From contig CM023453.1 of assembly GCA_013339765.2 (NCBI GenBank), positions 91,977,767 to 92,041,766 of the forward strand: 64,000 nucleotides of DNA, in the 5' to 3' direction. The notes under the pieces are model-generated. The model was not told where the DNA came from, searched no databases, and saw only the letters and a list, made by a program, of their open reading frames with translations. A program made the position numbers and the translations under genes. Shown here in pieces: positions 1 to 11,899 of the stretch. Source of the stretch: Haemaphysalis longicornis. Taxonomy: Eukaryota > Arthropoda > Arachnida > Ixodida > Ixodidae. How positions within the stretch are numbered: the stretch's first letter is position 1; every line of letters begins with the position of its first letter.

Positions 1-159
1 CGGACGACTCCCGTTATAGTCCCTTACAGTTCGCACCCCTTGCCCTGCCGCAGCGGAGGAGGCAGCAATTGCGCTCGCCCTGTCACGAAGGCCAACCCCC
101 GCGGTCGTAATCTCCGATTCAAAGACGGCCGTTCAAAATTTCGGCCCAGGTCTGATTGC

Positions 160-207
160 GCCCCTAGCAGTAAAAACTATACTCGGTTACAACTCAAGAA
201 TGGCACC
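160..207 (-). repeat. Short dispersed repeat, copy 1 (inverted relative to the copy at 3831)
   Basis: Read on the minus strand this begins GGTGCCATTCTTGAGTTGT, continues through ACCGAGTATA and ends ACTGCTAGG. The same order of blocks is found on the plus strand at 3831-3900, so two copies of one repeat face each other across the LINE. This copy lacks about 25 bp present in the other. The family is not identified. Confidence 0.55.
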
Positions 208-288
208 ACCTCATGTAGTGTATCACTCCGCCAAAGCGCCGTACCCATGACGTCAGTGCGCGCGGGTTTTGAAAGGGTTTTGCTATGA

Positions 289-1425
289 ATGCGTGATATC
301 GTCTGCCTTGTCTCACGCAGTTTGTTTGTCGTCACTGGAGTCGTTTATAAGCATATTAAGTCCAAAAAAGATCACGAGAATGGCTCACGCCATGTTCGAA
401 ATATTCCCAGTAACGCCCTACTTGACCCGCGCGGAGAAACATCCGGCTACGGTGATAAGGCACAGCGGCAACTTCCGGTGGAAATTCAAAAGCAACTTGA
501 ACGGGAAGGAATAGACGTGTACGCTTTAGCCGAGACTCAACTCCGGGACCTAGAAGCCCCACCTATCATAGACAATTATGTCTGGGAAGGTTGCAACAGG
601 ACCACAGGAATGAAGAAAGGGGGAGGTGTTGGCATGCTCATTAAACAAGGGACCGACTGGCAGAGAGTGCATGAAAGTTGTAAAGAGCATCTATGGGTTA
701 GAGGCACCATAGGGGGGAAAAATACTTTAGGAGTGGTGTATCTGTGGACCGGAAGTAGTGCTAGGGAGGAAAATTAGGAAATGGTAAACTGTTTGAGAAG
801 AGATATAAACGAGTTCAAAGATTCGGGCGAAATAATCATAGTTGGAGATATGAATGCCCATATAGAAGGTTTGTATGGATACACAGACCACAACTGTTCT
901 CTAGTGATAGATCTATGCCAGGAAAACCGGCTTGTAATAGTAAACACGGAAAGCAACTGTGACGGACAAATAACGTGGGAAAGCGGTAACAGACAGTCCA
1001 GCACAGACTACAGTTTAGTATCCGAGACAGTATACGGAAGGCTGCGGGAAATGAGGATAGATGAAAATGGAACAGACAGCTTAGGAAGCGACCACAAGTG
1101 GTTTAGCTTGCACTTTGCAGGCGCAACCCGGACAAAAGCAGAAATAGGTACAATAGGAGGAAATAATTTGAATAATGAGCAGTTAAAGATCATCGCTGAT
1201 AGATTAGAAGATGAAATCAATAAATACCCAGGCGAAAATTGGGATTACGACGAAATGATTGCGTTCATAAAGGGTAAGATGAATGAAGCAAAGGAACGAA
1301 ACCGATGGAAAGGGAAGAGAAAGCCGAGAAGCTGGTGGAATAAGGAAATAAAAGAGGCTATTGACCAGCGAAGAAAGGCGTCGAGAGAACATAGAGAAGC
1401 AAAAAGAACTGGTATGGAACCGTAG
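289..1425 (+). pseudogene. LINE endonuclease domain (EEP family), broken
   Basis: This is the N-terminal endonuclease that nicks the target for target-primed reverse transcription. The visible motifs are ALAETQLRD (metal-binding Glu), GGGVGMLIK, IIIVGDMNAH (catalytic Asp/Asn), STDYSLV and LGSDHKWF (the terminal SDH motif), in normal family order. An in-frame TAG at 775 splits the domain and another TAG at 1423 ends it. A Lys/Arg-rich linker then leads towards the reverse transcriptase. The first 100 or so residues upstream of QLEREGID do not resemble a normal endonuclease N-terminus, so the true start is lost or shifted. Confidence 0.85.
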
Positions 1426-1439
1426 GTAGTGAAGGAAAA

Positions 1440-2945
1440 GTGGGATGTCTACCGTGGGAAAAAACTAGAAGTGCAGAAAATGGTGCAAGCAAAGATCAAG
1501 CAGAAAGCCAACAATGGATGGCAGAAATACGGAAGAAGGACAAAAGCGCATCCAAGAAGTTTTGGAATCATGTAAAATCACTAAGCTCAAAAAACGATAA
1601 CCATAAAAAATTCCTGATTGATGAGGAGGGGGAACATTTAGAAGGAGAGCACGCGTTGGCGCATATTCATCGAGTGATTAGTGAGAAGTTTAGGACAATA
1701 GTGGTAGGGAAACCTGCACCGATAACATCAGCGCCACAAAAGACTGCGGAAAGGGAAATAAGTTTGAGCAACCTTGATTGGAAAAAAGCAGAGCAAAAGG
1801 TTTCCCCCCAGACAGCAGTGGGCCCGGACGGAATACCAATGCAACTGATAAACCTACTTGGACCTAAAAGTAAGGAATCGTTTATGAGGGCAATAGATAA
1901 GGTGATAGAAACCAAACAAATACCAGAGGACTGGTTAGAAAGTAGGATGAATTTAATATATAAAGGCAGAGGAGACAAAGCCAGTATTGATTCATACAGA
2001 CCACTCACAGTAACGTCAGTGGTGTATAGATTCGTAATGCAGGCGATAAAACCAGAAATTCAAGCATGGATGGAAGAAAATGAAATACTTGGGGAACTGC
2101 AGAATGGATTTAGACAAGACAGGCGACTGGATGACAATCTGTTCGTGATAACGCAATGCATTGAAATTGCGAAAGCACAGAATAGACCACTATGGATTAC
2201 GTTCTTGGACATTAAAGGGGCATATGACAACGTAAACAGAGAACTTCTGTGGAGAATGCTGAAACTCCAGGGATTAGATGACGAGTTAGTACAGTTCCTT
2301 ATAGCAATCTATAAAGACAATAGAGTGCACTTTACTTGGAAGTGACAGAAATGCGCCCAGCAGGTCAACATCCATCGGGGACTGAAACAGGGATGCCCTT
2401 TGAGCCCAATACTGTTCATGCTTTACATGGCAGGGTTAGAAAAGAAACTGGAAGAAAGTCAAGTAGGGTTTAGCCTAACCCATATGCTGCAAGGCGAAGT
2501 GGTACAACAGCATATTCCGGGAATGTTATATGCAGACGACATTGTTCTTTTAGCTGATAACCAAAGCGATATGCAGCGGCTAATAAATATTAGCGGCCAC
2601 GAAGCCACTGACCTCGGGTTAAATTTCAGTGCAGAAAAATCAGGAATAATGGTTTTCAATGACGCTACCGCCGACGTAGTGTCTATCCAGCAAGGAGAAT
2701 TACATAGAGTGAAGGAATATAAATATTTAGGAGTGTGGATAAGGGACGGGCATAACTACTTAAGAACTCACGAGGAGCAACTTAAGGTTAAGGGAAAGCG
2801 AAACGCAGCCATAATGAAGTATAGAGCTATGTGGGGGAACAAATATGAAGTAGAAAGAGGAATGTGGAAAGGAGTAATGGTTCCGGGTCTCACGTTTGCG
2901 AATGCTGTACTCTGCTTAAAATCAGACGTTCTATCAGGCCCTTGA
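1440..2945 (+). pseudogene. LINE reverse transcriptase domain, one internal stop
   Basis: The RNA-directed DNA polymerase core can be followed through its blocks: GPDGIPMQLI, YRPLTVTS, GFRQDRRLDDN, FLDIKGAYDNVN (first catalytic Asp), GLKQGCPLSPILF, MLYADDIVLLAD (catalytic Asp pair intact), GLNFSAEKSG and YKYLGVWI. A TGA at 2343-2345 lies just before the GLKQGCPLSP block and the frame is unchanged across it. The frame is entered by a frameshift near 1500 and ends at TGA 2943. The catalytic residues survive, so disruption came from stops and indels rather than active-site loss. Confidence 0.9.
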
Positions 2946-3560
2946 AGTAACCAGAGAACGGTAGGACGTTTGGCCTTAGGCGCGCATGGAAAAACAACTA
3001 ATGAAGCAGTTCAGGGAGATATGGGCTGGGCGTCGTTTGAAGTTAGAGAAGCTCTGAGTAAAATATGCTTTGAGATGAGGTTGAGGGCAATGGATCAACG
3101 AAGGTGGGCAGCAAAGGTTTTAAGGTACCTATAGTTGAAAAGCGTGGACACGCAGTGGTTAAGAAAGACTAGAAGGCTAACGATGAAATACGGAAAGAAC
3201 AGTGGGGAATCCAAAACAGCCAAGGTAACCCAAAAAGAGGCAAGGCAGATTGAAACGAATAAATGGAGGGAAAAAATGGAAGCTAAAACGTCGTTAGAGA
3301 TGTACAGGGCTGAGAAGATGAAGGAAAATTTCTACGATAATTCCCAGGGGCAGTGCTTTGCTTTTTGAGGCTAGAGCAGGTTGCCTGCGAACTAAGAGTT
3401 TTGTGAGGAAGTATTCACAAAATAATGGGGTGTGTGTGGTCTGCGGAAAAGGAACAGAAACTACGCGGCACATAGTGTTACAATGTGAGGGTATCCATCC
3501 AATCTCATGAAGGGAATATTGGGCTTTCAGAAGCCCTAGGATATTTAAGGGTATCAGAGA
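2946..3560 (+). pseudogene. LINE ORF2 C-terminus with CCHC motif
   Basis: The frame of the reverse transcriptase continues after the stop at 2943 through GDMGWASFEVREAL and, after a TAG at 3132, SVDTQWLRKTRR. A frameshift near 3360 leads into FEARAGCLRTKSF and CVVCGKGTETTRHIVLQC at roughly 3427-3486, a C-X2-C-X8-H-X4-C pattern like the terminal zinc knuckle of many LINE ORF2 proteins. Beyond this the sequence is 3' UTR to the (ATC)n tail. Confidence 0.75.
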
Positions 3561-3830
3561 GGAAGTTACTTCAAGGCTTGTCGGGGGGGACGAAAAGAAG
3601 ATTAGAATGCTGGTGGACGAAAAGCAGAGAGGGGATATTGCATAGGACAGTTACCACCTGTACAGGGAAAAGAAAGTATTTCGGGCCTAATAAGCTTTAG
3701 TGCCTGCCCTAAGCAGCGCTAGTATTAAACCAAGAGTGTAAAACATGGTTATATTAGTCCTCTTTGTAAAATGACATGTCATCACCCCGCTTCAAAGGGG
3801 AAACCAATAGAAATCATCATCATCATCATC

Positions 3831-3905
3831 GGTGCCATTCTTAAGTTGTCACCGAGTATATCACTCAAAATCTCGCACCTTTCCCGGTATAACTGCTAGG
3901 AGGCG
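3831..3905 (+). repeat. Short dispersed repeat, copy 2
   Basis: It begins GGTGCCATTCTTAAGTTGTC directly after the (ATC)n tail of the LINE, continues through ACCGAGTATA and ends TAACTGCTAGG. It is the inverted partner of the copy at 160-207. Confidence 0.55.
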
Positions 3906-5019
3906 GCCCATTACGCGGCGTGACGATTCACAATCCGAGTGGGAGCCAGCTTAGTTCCTCAGCACAGGGCCCGTTCAAGACCTTATGCAAAAACTGGCGC
4001 CCTCTTGCGGGAACCGCGGGCGCTTCTGCCATGAGTGGGGATTCCCGGATCTCCGGATACCGCCGTGTACATGATAGCCCGGGGTTAGCCACGCGCACGT
4101 CGGCATTTATCGTTGTCCAAGATTCCCAAATACTGCCGTGTAACTTGCTGTGCACAAAGATGATACGAGGACGACCACGGAAATAGCGTACACATCTTTG
4201 TTTTATTTTTCAACGGAAACATGACTCGAGCGCTGCGTGAAATCGCTTGCGGGTGTCGACTTCCCTTCACGCAGTAATATTATAGCTAGACCGCATGCAT
4301 AGTCACGAAACGAATAATATGTGCAGGACTAAAAAGGTCCCAAAGTGAGCTATTTCCTAGCCCTGTATTTGCCGCCGAGCACTCCTCCCTGCTGGCAGTT
4401 AAGGCGCAATGCATTGGTCAGCTCGTACATATTTGTGCGGGTAGAGTTTTGAGTCTGCCGTTCGTGTTTTGCGCGCCCGCGTTGTCTTTTTATTCTGGGA
4501 GTTCGGTAGGCCTTTATGGAAGTACTACGCATTCTTTCGTTTGCCAAACGTTACAGGAAATAAGGGATCCGCGAGAGTTGAAACCTTCACGTAGCGCCAT
4601 GAGCAGTGCAAGTAACGTACAGCCTGTAAAAGGCTTGTCTATAACACAGCTTTCGCACTCTCAGCCTTATCCTGCCCCGCCGGTGCGGGATTTGAATAAA
4701 ACTACTGTAGAATTCTGAAGTCTTAGCCCTTCGCTTTTGCCTCCGACATGTTTGGAACGAGTATGTTTCGGCAGTTTTCGGATGTGGCTGGTTGAAGTTG
4801 AAATCGCTGTTATAGACAAGTGTTTTACCGACTGTACGTAGTAATTCCGTGTATATGTCATTTACTGCTCGTCGCCTGCTGTTCGATTGCAGCCTATTTG
4901 CCCAAGATCAAATCTTTCGAGCGGATTTTTCTAAGCGGTAGTGTGCACCCACTTTTGTTGTCCACGGCGCGAGCAAAGGACGCTCGGCGGTCGCATCGAG
5001 GTGCGCGCTCACCAGCACT
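3906..5019. other. No recognisable gene
   Basis: Open frames of up to about 90 codons occur (for example 4449-4718 plus) but show no known motif or consistent coding character. No repeat family was recognised. Confidence 0.4.
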
Positions 5020-5078
5020 GGGCAATTTATTGGCAATTTAATTATTCATTGGCAATTTATTGGTAATTTATTGCAATG
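5020..5078 (+). repeat. Short GGCAATTTA-type repeat
   Basis: GGCAATTTA occurs three times, with the variant GGTAATTTA once, at irregular spacing within about 55 bp. This is a small simple repeat without coding sense. Confidence 0.55.
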
Positions 5079-6085
5079 TTTAACGCGTTACACGCCACAC
5101 ACGTTACGCGCTACACATAACGGCCAGCTACAACAGCTCCGCTGTTAAAAAATGCCAGATGTGCAATTTATTTTGTTAATGTTTTTTTTCTTTTGCAGGT
5201 TTCCTCTCCGTCCCAGAGGATCCTTAGCGTATAGCTATATCCCGAGTGCACCCCCCCCCCCCCCCCCGTTTCCCCCATTTCAACCTCAGGACAGCCCGCA
5301 AGTTTCGAAGCGTTTCAGGAATGACCACCTGAGAAACCCGCAGGACGCGAACCAACATGGATGTACTTTCAATGTCTGCGTTCTCAAATCCAAAAAAGAG
5401 AACGAACGCAACAGCCTCCAACAGCTTCCCTGCCGGTGCCTCCCTGACTGCTTTTTCGATGCATAATGCGTATTTACGAAGTCGCCCGCAAATGTGGGCA
5501 ACAGAAAAATGTCCACAGATCACTCGTCGCTCATTTTGCTGCTCTTAAATCTGAATATAAGGACCGCCAAGCCGAGAAAGCCCCTCACACCTCCGTACCA
5601 AGCCATCCTGCGACCGTCATCCCCCAACATGGCGTCACGTGCTCGTTTCGTTTTTCTTCCGGTAGATGGCGGCACTTTTTCATAAGGTCTATTGCCTTGT
5701 CCGCGCGTCCGCGGCGAATTCCCCCCGGTGCATCCCCAGCTAAGTCACGAGCAAGCGCGCACCTGGCGACTTCTGCAGGTTCACTCCCTTCCCTGCAGGT
5801 CGGTGCTCCTCCATCATGTCCACCCCTCCCGATACCCCTCACCTCATTGCACCGCATGTGGCGAGGACGCAACATTTCCCTTCCAATCCCGTCCTCTAAT
5901 CATTCCTGACGAGCAATGGGAGGGTGCGCTGGGTAGCTCCGACCCGGACGTTCAGATCGCTTGGTGGAACAAGCTGCCGTCGTCGCCGCCGACCTTCAAC
6001 ACGCCACCACCACGCTTCCCGAGCCCCAATCCCTGAATAGAAGTTGTTTACGGGCGAAGCCCGTGGTTTCTTCTTCGTCCGGCAA
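5079..6085. other. No recognisable gene; poly-C tract and a possible splice acceptor
   Basis: A T-rich stretch ending TTTTGCAG at 5198 resembles a splice acceptor, and a run of 17 C lies at about 5251-5267. Several overlapping frames are open between 5200 and 6000 on both strands, but none shows a family motif. The region is GC-rich and could be a promoter or 5' exon area, which I cannot show. Confidence 0.35.
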
Positions 6086-6240
6086 GTCGGACCCGACAGG
6101 TCGGGTCCGACGTGTCGGTCCGACACGCGAGTTTGTGTCGGGCGGCCGTTTTCTTTTGCAGTTCGGGAGCAGGACCCCGACAGCAGTGTCGGGCCAAACA
6201 CGTCACTTGAATCGAATATTGTGATTGGTTCGTCCGACCT
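6086..6240. repeat. Cluster of GTCGG/CCGAC palindromes
   Basis: Two perfect hairpins lie end to end: GTCGGACCCGAC (6086-6097), a 2-base loop, GTCGGGTCCGAC (6100-6111); then CGTGTCGG, one base, CCGACACG (6111-6127). A third, CCCGACA-4-TGTCGGG, lies around 6175-6192. About ten GTCGG or CCGAC words occur in 155 bp. No coding role is apparent. Confidence 0.8.
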
Positions 6241-9217
6241 TATAGTACTTCTTGTTTACGCTCAAACAGATATTGTGGTAATTTGCGAAAATTTGAGTTT
6301 ATTTCCCTCAGAATGGCGCTAATGTTGATCTCGCTAGACTTATCAGCCAGCAGCTGTAACGTTTATGTAGACGCAAGCGCGTTGTAGAGCTTCCCATAAA
6401 CCGATGCATGCCCGGCGATGCTGCAGCTTGGCTCGGGGTCACTCTGGCTCGGGTTATGAAGCGGCGACGCCGCAAAATATATTCTTCCCGCTTTTCCGAA
6501 TCTCATGCGGCAAGACTGTTCTTTGAAGCATAACCGCTCTCCCAGCGATGTAACATGCGTCCACGTACGTAGCAGCGCTCTATGATTACGCAGAAACAAG
6601 CTCTCGATCGTTCAGCGCATCGCATTCTGATACAGGTGCGCACGGGCTGTCTATTTGCGTCGTGCGGCAAATGTTAGCGCTTCTTTCGTCAACTGCAGTG
6701 AGCGCTGGTATTTAAATTCTGCGACGCAGGGTACAAAATTTTGGTATGGGAATATCGGCAGCATAGTTGTTACCTAACATCATGTCCGCATCTCTTAAAC
6801 ACATATTTACGTACTCATTTTGCGATTACGCGCCTGTGGAACTACGGCAGCCAGCGATCGTATTTAGTAACTGGCAAAAACCGGAATAGTTCCACCGACC
6901 AGCGCCGCGGTGTTTTCTTTTCTTTTTTTTTAATGGCGATTCCGGCTTTGATATCTTTGTGTTCTACAACGAGATTACCTTTTCTGGACGACCTGTACGA
7001 AGGCTCCCATCCAGGTCAACAGTTTTACTTAGTAAATAACTTCCACAGAAATCACAGCTAGGCACATTTAACGCTTTGCTGCATGTTTCAAGTACATTTG
7101 TTTACAGTTAATTATGCTGATTCCGACACTACAGATTTGTTTGCAAATTAGCACAGGCTTAGAACCTGGTCCGGGGTTTGTAAAAGCAGGCGTCCATACA
7201 CGTCTGCATATGGTGGCCATATACCAGAACGCATGAGCGATTCATACAGCAGAATGAAAGTTTTTTTTTATCCCTCACAGGAGCAGGCCAGTCCCACCAC
7301 CGGCACTTACTGGGGGGTACCAGCCGTCTGGCCAAATTAATTTCAAAAAATTAATTCACATACTGCCTCCCACCCTCCCCGCTCCTTTCTTGAAGCCTGG
7401 GTTACTGCTTGTTCATCGGATTGGAGTGAATAGCTGACACTCTCCTCCTACTTCTAATGGTCCCCATGGTAGTGCCCTTGGTCTTTCCTTTAAATTTTCT
7501 GTAATGAATTATTTCCATTGTAAATGAGCCTAGACAGATTTCTCTATATACTGGCAATTTCACTATTTCTTATAATATCTCCTCCTGGAGTCATGTGTGG
7601 GCTACGGGGTTAAAACCGGATGACTGCAGTCTCCCTTCATATCATCAACAAAAAGAGCCCACTCACACTTTTTTACCCTTTTTCAGGAAAACTTGCCCGA
7701 AACTCAGAAATGTACTCGTCTAGCTATTGTATAAACTAGCAACTTGAGCTGAATTCACATATAAAAACCAATGTTTACTCATCTTGTCGTGAAGTCGGTT
7801 TTATAAAGCATAAACTCACCGATACTCCAGCAAAAGTTAGATTACTTTTGTACCCTACTTTAATTTGATAGAAACTTCAGTATGCCTGCACAGTCTCAGA
7901 CCCCTATAGAGGAAATAATATCGAATTGGTTGAAAAGGCTCTAAGAAAGGCTGTTGACGTTATTTATTCTAAATATAATTGCGCAAATTCACTTTGTGAG
8001 ATCATATAAGCTTATGGAATTCAAATATTAGTCAAGGAGAAAGTTTTTGCATCTTACATTTCTTCACTGTTCAGAATTCTAACTATGGTCACACGGATTC
8101 TGTTAATGAGCTCATGCAAACTGGTGCGATTGAAGCACTAGGGAAAAAAGAAGTCTTAATGCCTTAAATTTTTTGCTGTTGTTATGCTACAAACTTGGCC
8201 TAGATACAAGACCACGACATAATTCAAAATAATATTCATCATTACCATTTTCATTCTTTCACCCGTTCTACACCCCGGTTGAAATTTTATTTCCTACATG
8301 TATTATCGACTGGAAAAATACACCTGAACATGTGTCTTGATTAATTTGAATACATAGAAGCGAATGTTTAGTTTATTTTACCCTTTTGTCCTTTCTCATT
8401 GCTGCCACATGTAGTATCCTGAACTGCTGGTATCTATGATCTTGTTCACACCTTTATGCCCCTCCTTCTTGGGCCTCTGGTTCGCAGTATGCACTTCAAT
8501 AAAAATTTAAAAAATTAGTGACAAGGGCAGCTGGAGGTGCTGAAGAAAAATTGGCCTCACACTAATTGCAGAAGACTCACGGCAGAACACGACGTGTATA
8601 CCCCACACAAAATAAAACTCGCCGATCAAATTTTATTTCAAAACAAGACAGCTATGTGCAAAAACAGATAGGCTCCAGAGATGTATAGATACATGAATTA
8701 ATAAGCCTTAGTTATAAACAAAGCTGGCTACGTTTTGTTAAGAGCAGTGATGCCTCAATGAGTTACCAAGATCTAGTTCATTTCCGTAATTTCTACTTAT
8801 AACGCGGTCTTCTGTTTTGAAATGAAGCCTCTTTCGGCCAAAGTTAGGCAAGTAAAGGCACAACAAAAAGAGTTCCTTTGTTTGATGCTACCAAATGTAC
8901 TAAGTATTACAGACTTGAAACACAGAAGGTTAAGTGAACAACACTACATACAACAATAAGTAAAGTTTATGCAGAATTGAAAAAAAAAAAGATCAGCACT
9001 AGATGACGCTAAACTGCAGCACGGTTTATTGACATTTCATCGATAGGCACACAACTCGTAATGATCAAGTAGTCCCATGCATGTTGAACCATTTCATTTT
9101 GCACCATTCATATTTTTCTTCTCCTGGGTTCCTTAAATATAAATTGATACTTGAGCATCATCACATACACTATGTTCTTGCAATCAGTAAACATTCTGTG
9201 CACTCAACACCAATACA
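6241..9217. other. About 3 kb without recognisable genes
   Basis: Mostly AT-rich sequence with poly-T and poly-A runs (around 6920, 7261 and 8980). AATAAA-like signals occur near 8500 (plus) and 8630 (minus) but have no adjacent coding sequence. I see no motif-bearing open frame. Confidence 0.4.
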
Positions 9218-9300
9218 ATGGCTTAGACAGAGAGAGAGAATAACTTTAATGGAGACCAGCGATGTTAGCCGAGCCGTCGGGCTGGCTTGCTATGCTAAAT
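9218..9300 (-). mobile_element. Probable LINE 3' tail
   Basis: On the minus strand the sequence ends with AAAGTTATT followed by a CT-rich run ending TCTCTGTC. This resembles the tail of the LINE ending at 54741 (AATAAAGTCATCTCTCTC). Only the 3' end is present, with no coding sequence, so this is a weak assignment. Confidence 0.4.
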
Positions 9301-9489
9301 GAGAGAATAAAAAAAAAAACGAAAAAAAACGTGAAGACGAAAAGATGTCTTTTGATGCGGCCAAAATTTTCAATCATAAAACTTCGTCCAGTTTTGTGCT
9401 CCGAAGAAACTCCAAACGAGCTTTGATTGCACGTGCAGCCTGACTGGGACCCGACCATAAAGGCAAAAAGCAAGAATGCTCATGTCGAG

Positions 9490-9603
9490 ATTTTGGCATA
9501 TTTTAAACATATTCAGGAGGTCAAAATTAATCCAGAGTACTTTAATACGGCGCGCCTCATAGTCCAAGTGTAGCTTTGGTGCATTAAACCCCACAATCAA
9601 TCA
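9490..9603 (-). mobile_element. SINE-like dispersed repeat, diverged
   Basis: Read on the minus strand: GTGGGGTTTAATGC, ACTATGAGGCGCGCCGTA, then CTCTGGATTAATTTTGACC. The same block order (GGGTTTAACGTCCC, CTATGAG, GCCGTAG, CTTCGGATT) occurs on the plus strand at 11690-11762. From memory this block is extremely common in hard-tick sequence, but I do not assign a family name. Confidence 0.55.
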
Positions 9604-10848
9604 AATGAATGTAACCAGTTGAGAGGTAAAAAACACAGTTTATCTGCAGCGCCTTGCTTTATCTTTTTGCAAAAACACATGCCCGTTGCCAATAAAGCTG
9701 CAAGTTACTATAATGACAATACCATCAAAGTACTCCTCATAAAATCAAACGATTTTACAATCACAGCTAAAACAGTCAGCTTACGACCGTTCTAGTGCCC
9801 TTTTCCACTTCTCCCTACGCTTGGCGCCAGACAGAAGACAAAAGTGCTACACCCGCTCATTTGTGCCTCTGCACCTAGAATGGCAGGTCGACACACAGCC
9901 CAATCTAGGACACCTGTTGACACCTGTTGACAGCTCAGGACACCTGTCGGTTACTTTATGCACAAAGCGCAAGCACATGAGCTTAGTGCAACAGGGATGG
10001 TGTAGTGGAAGAACCACGCAAGGCAGATCGAGGCCATTGCTGCATGAAATGGGGCTGAAAGCTGTAATTGCACCGGAGCCTTCCAGATGATGATAGTGAT
10101 GTTAGATAATTGATTTGGGAAAGAGAAAGCTTTAATAAATACTGAAGACATTAGCTCCACAAATGGCGTCGCTTGCTGCGTCAGATACGCTGAACACAGT
10201 AAATGAAAAAAAAATGTGGAAAGATTACGTAGAAACAATGAATAAGAGGGAGAATGAAATAAATAGGAACATTTGAAAAAATGGCAGTAGTAGGATAACA
10301 GATCTCAGGATCTCAAAGTTATAGAACGTCGACCAATCTAGAGCCTTTCTCCGTAGCGCAGTGTCAGCATGACTGCTACAGTTCACAAAAGTGATTCAGT
10401 TCTGAAAAGTTTTTTCGTAGCAATCGCACAAGAGTTCTTTTCGCTGTGTCATGTTGGGTTGCATGCTGCGTGCAGTAGCACAAGAGATGACACATGTTCT
10501 CTTTCATAGAGTAAGGGCGTTCTGCATTCTGCAGCCCATCCAGCCTCTGCATAAGCGTTTTGGAAGAGGGTGTTCACTTTGTGGAGTGATTTTTTTAGTT
10601 TGTTTTCTGATCTTCTGCTGTTGAATGAAGCTAGACCCTCAAGCAGGTGGACAAAAGGCTGAAAGTTGGTACACATAAAAACTGAGTGGAAGAAAAATGA
10701 GACTTGAGCAAATGGTCTGTTAAAGCCTGGAAAACCTTGATGTCATTAGCGATGGTCTTGACTGCCACCGCCTTCGACACTTCTGAAACCTCAACCAGTT
10801 GGTATACACTTGTTCATTTATTTTTAGTGTGATAGTATGACCGCGTGT
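9604..10848. other. No recognisable gene
   Basis: A short tandem of ACACCTGT-containing units occurs at about 9908-9950. Otherwise nothing is recognised. Confidence 0.4.
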
Positions 10849-11899
10849 TACCGTATTTTCCGGTCTAAGTCGCACCTTTGTATAAGTCGCACCCCTACAA
10901 ATGACCGTTTTTCCGCAAAAAACATATATAAGTCGCACCGGTGTACAAGACGCACCTGTTAATTAGGTATACTCATAGTGAATTAGATCGTTCGAAAGTG
11001 TGGCGAAAGTGCATGGTTGCGGCGGCCGCCGGCTATGCACGCATCCCCCGGTAAGGAGGACTAGACATGTGCATATACCGTCCAAATTCTAGACAGAACT
11101 AACTTCTCAAAAATTGTTTGATACACACAGATGGCGTGTACCCACAGCTGGTGTTTAGGCAAAACAATCAGTCTTCTTCCTGCGGCTCTCTAACAAATAA
11201 TTCAGCAACTTCAAGTGGGAGTTGCGCCGGCGCATCTCTGCCGTCCTGCGACTCATTGATGCCGTGTCCGCCAACATCGTCACCACTCGCGGACCGGATC
11301 GCACTGGCCTTTATGAACCCGGCTACAACTGTTTTTGGAGAAATGGAGTCTCAAGAATCGGAGACACATTTGGCCACCTCTCCAAACATTGCGCGTCTCT
11401 TGCGTGCTGTCATAAATCAACGCAATAAAGATGTCATGGCGGATGGAAGTGACGCGAACGGAAGCGGCCCGAAAATCGAAACTTATCAGGAAGCTGTAAT
11501 TTTAAAAATTAGCAGCACGTTTACCTCTTCCAGAGTAACTCTCTGTAATAATTTACAAGCTGCATTTTGTTTTTGCAACTTAGTTTGATGTTACTTTTGA
11601 ATTTATTCTCAACTGTAGGTACTGCGCATGGCAGGAAGTGGCGCGCGGCTGTCGCAGGCATTATCATTGTTTTTGACTAGAAAAAGCTGCAAATTGCTGG
11701 GTTTAACGTCCCGAAGCGGCATATAGGCTATGAGAAATGCCGTAGCAGTGGGCTTCGGATTCATTTAGACCATAGAGCTGTGTCTCTTAACGTGCGCTGG
11801 CCACGCGCGGCCGCTGCAAACCGGATTTATTCCATACATAAGACGCACCAACAAAAATTTCGGAAAAAAAACGTGACTTATACACCGGAAAATACGGTA
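10849..11899. mobile_element. TA-target DNA transposon with CCGTATTTTCC termini, probably non-autonomous
   Basis: The left end reads TACCGTATTTTCCGGTCTAA and the right end, reverse-complemented, TACCGTATTTTCCGGTGTAT. A TA on both sides fits a Tc1/mariner-like TA target. Near the left end the subterminal word AAGTCGCACC recurs three times, with a fourth variant AAGACGCACC, and related words lie inside the right end. An open frame at 11118-11588 (plus, 156 codons, Ser-rich) has no transposase motif that I can see. The element at 31841-32290 has nearly the same outer 10 bases, so the two families are related. Confidence 0.75.
11690..11762 (+). mobile_element. SINE-like dispersed repeat fragment inside the DNA transposon
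   Basis: GGGTTTAACGTCCCGAAGC, CTATGAG, ATGCCGTAG and CTTCGGATT occur in the same order as in the minus-strand copy at 9490-9603. It lies inside the CCGTATTTTCC element and is therefore either younger than it or captured by it. Confidence 0.5.

Larger units (their letters stand above)
208..3830 (+). mobile_element. Non-LTR retrotransposon (LINE), nearly full length, inactivated
   Basis: The order is apurinic-type endonuclease, reverse transcriptase, C-terminal CCHC motif, short 3' UTR and an (ATC)n tail at about 3813-3829. The 5' boundary is uncertain; 208 is the edge of the flanking inverted repeat and the first recognisable endonuclease residues start near 490. The reading frame is broken by stops at 775, 1423, 2343, 2943 and 3132 and by frameshifts near 1500 and 3360, so this copy cannot move by itself. 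A second, older copy of the same family lies at about 18960-19747. I cannot assign the clade securely. A LINE of the endonuclease plus reverse-transcriptase type is certain. Confidence 0.9.

Noticed and set aside
5152..5909. Overlapping open frames on both strands in a GC-rich stretch
   Set aside because: High GC content lowers stop frequency; none shows a domain, and the only supporting sign is one possible acceptor at 5198.
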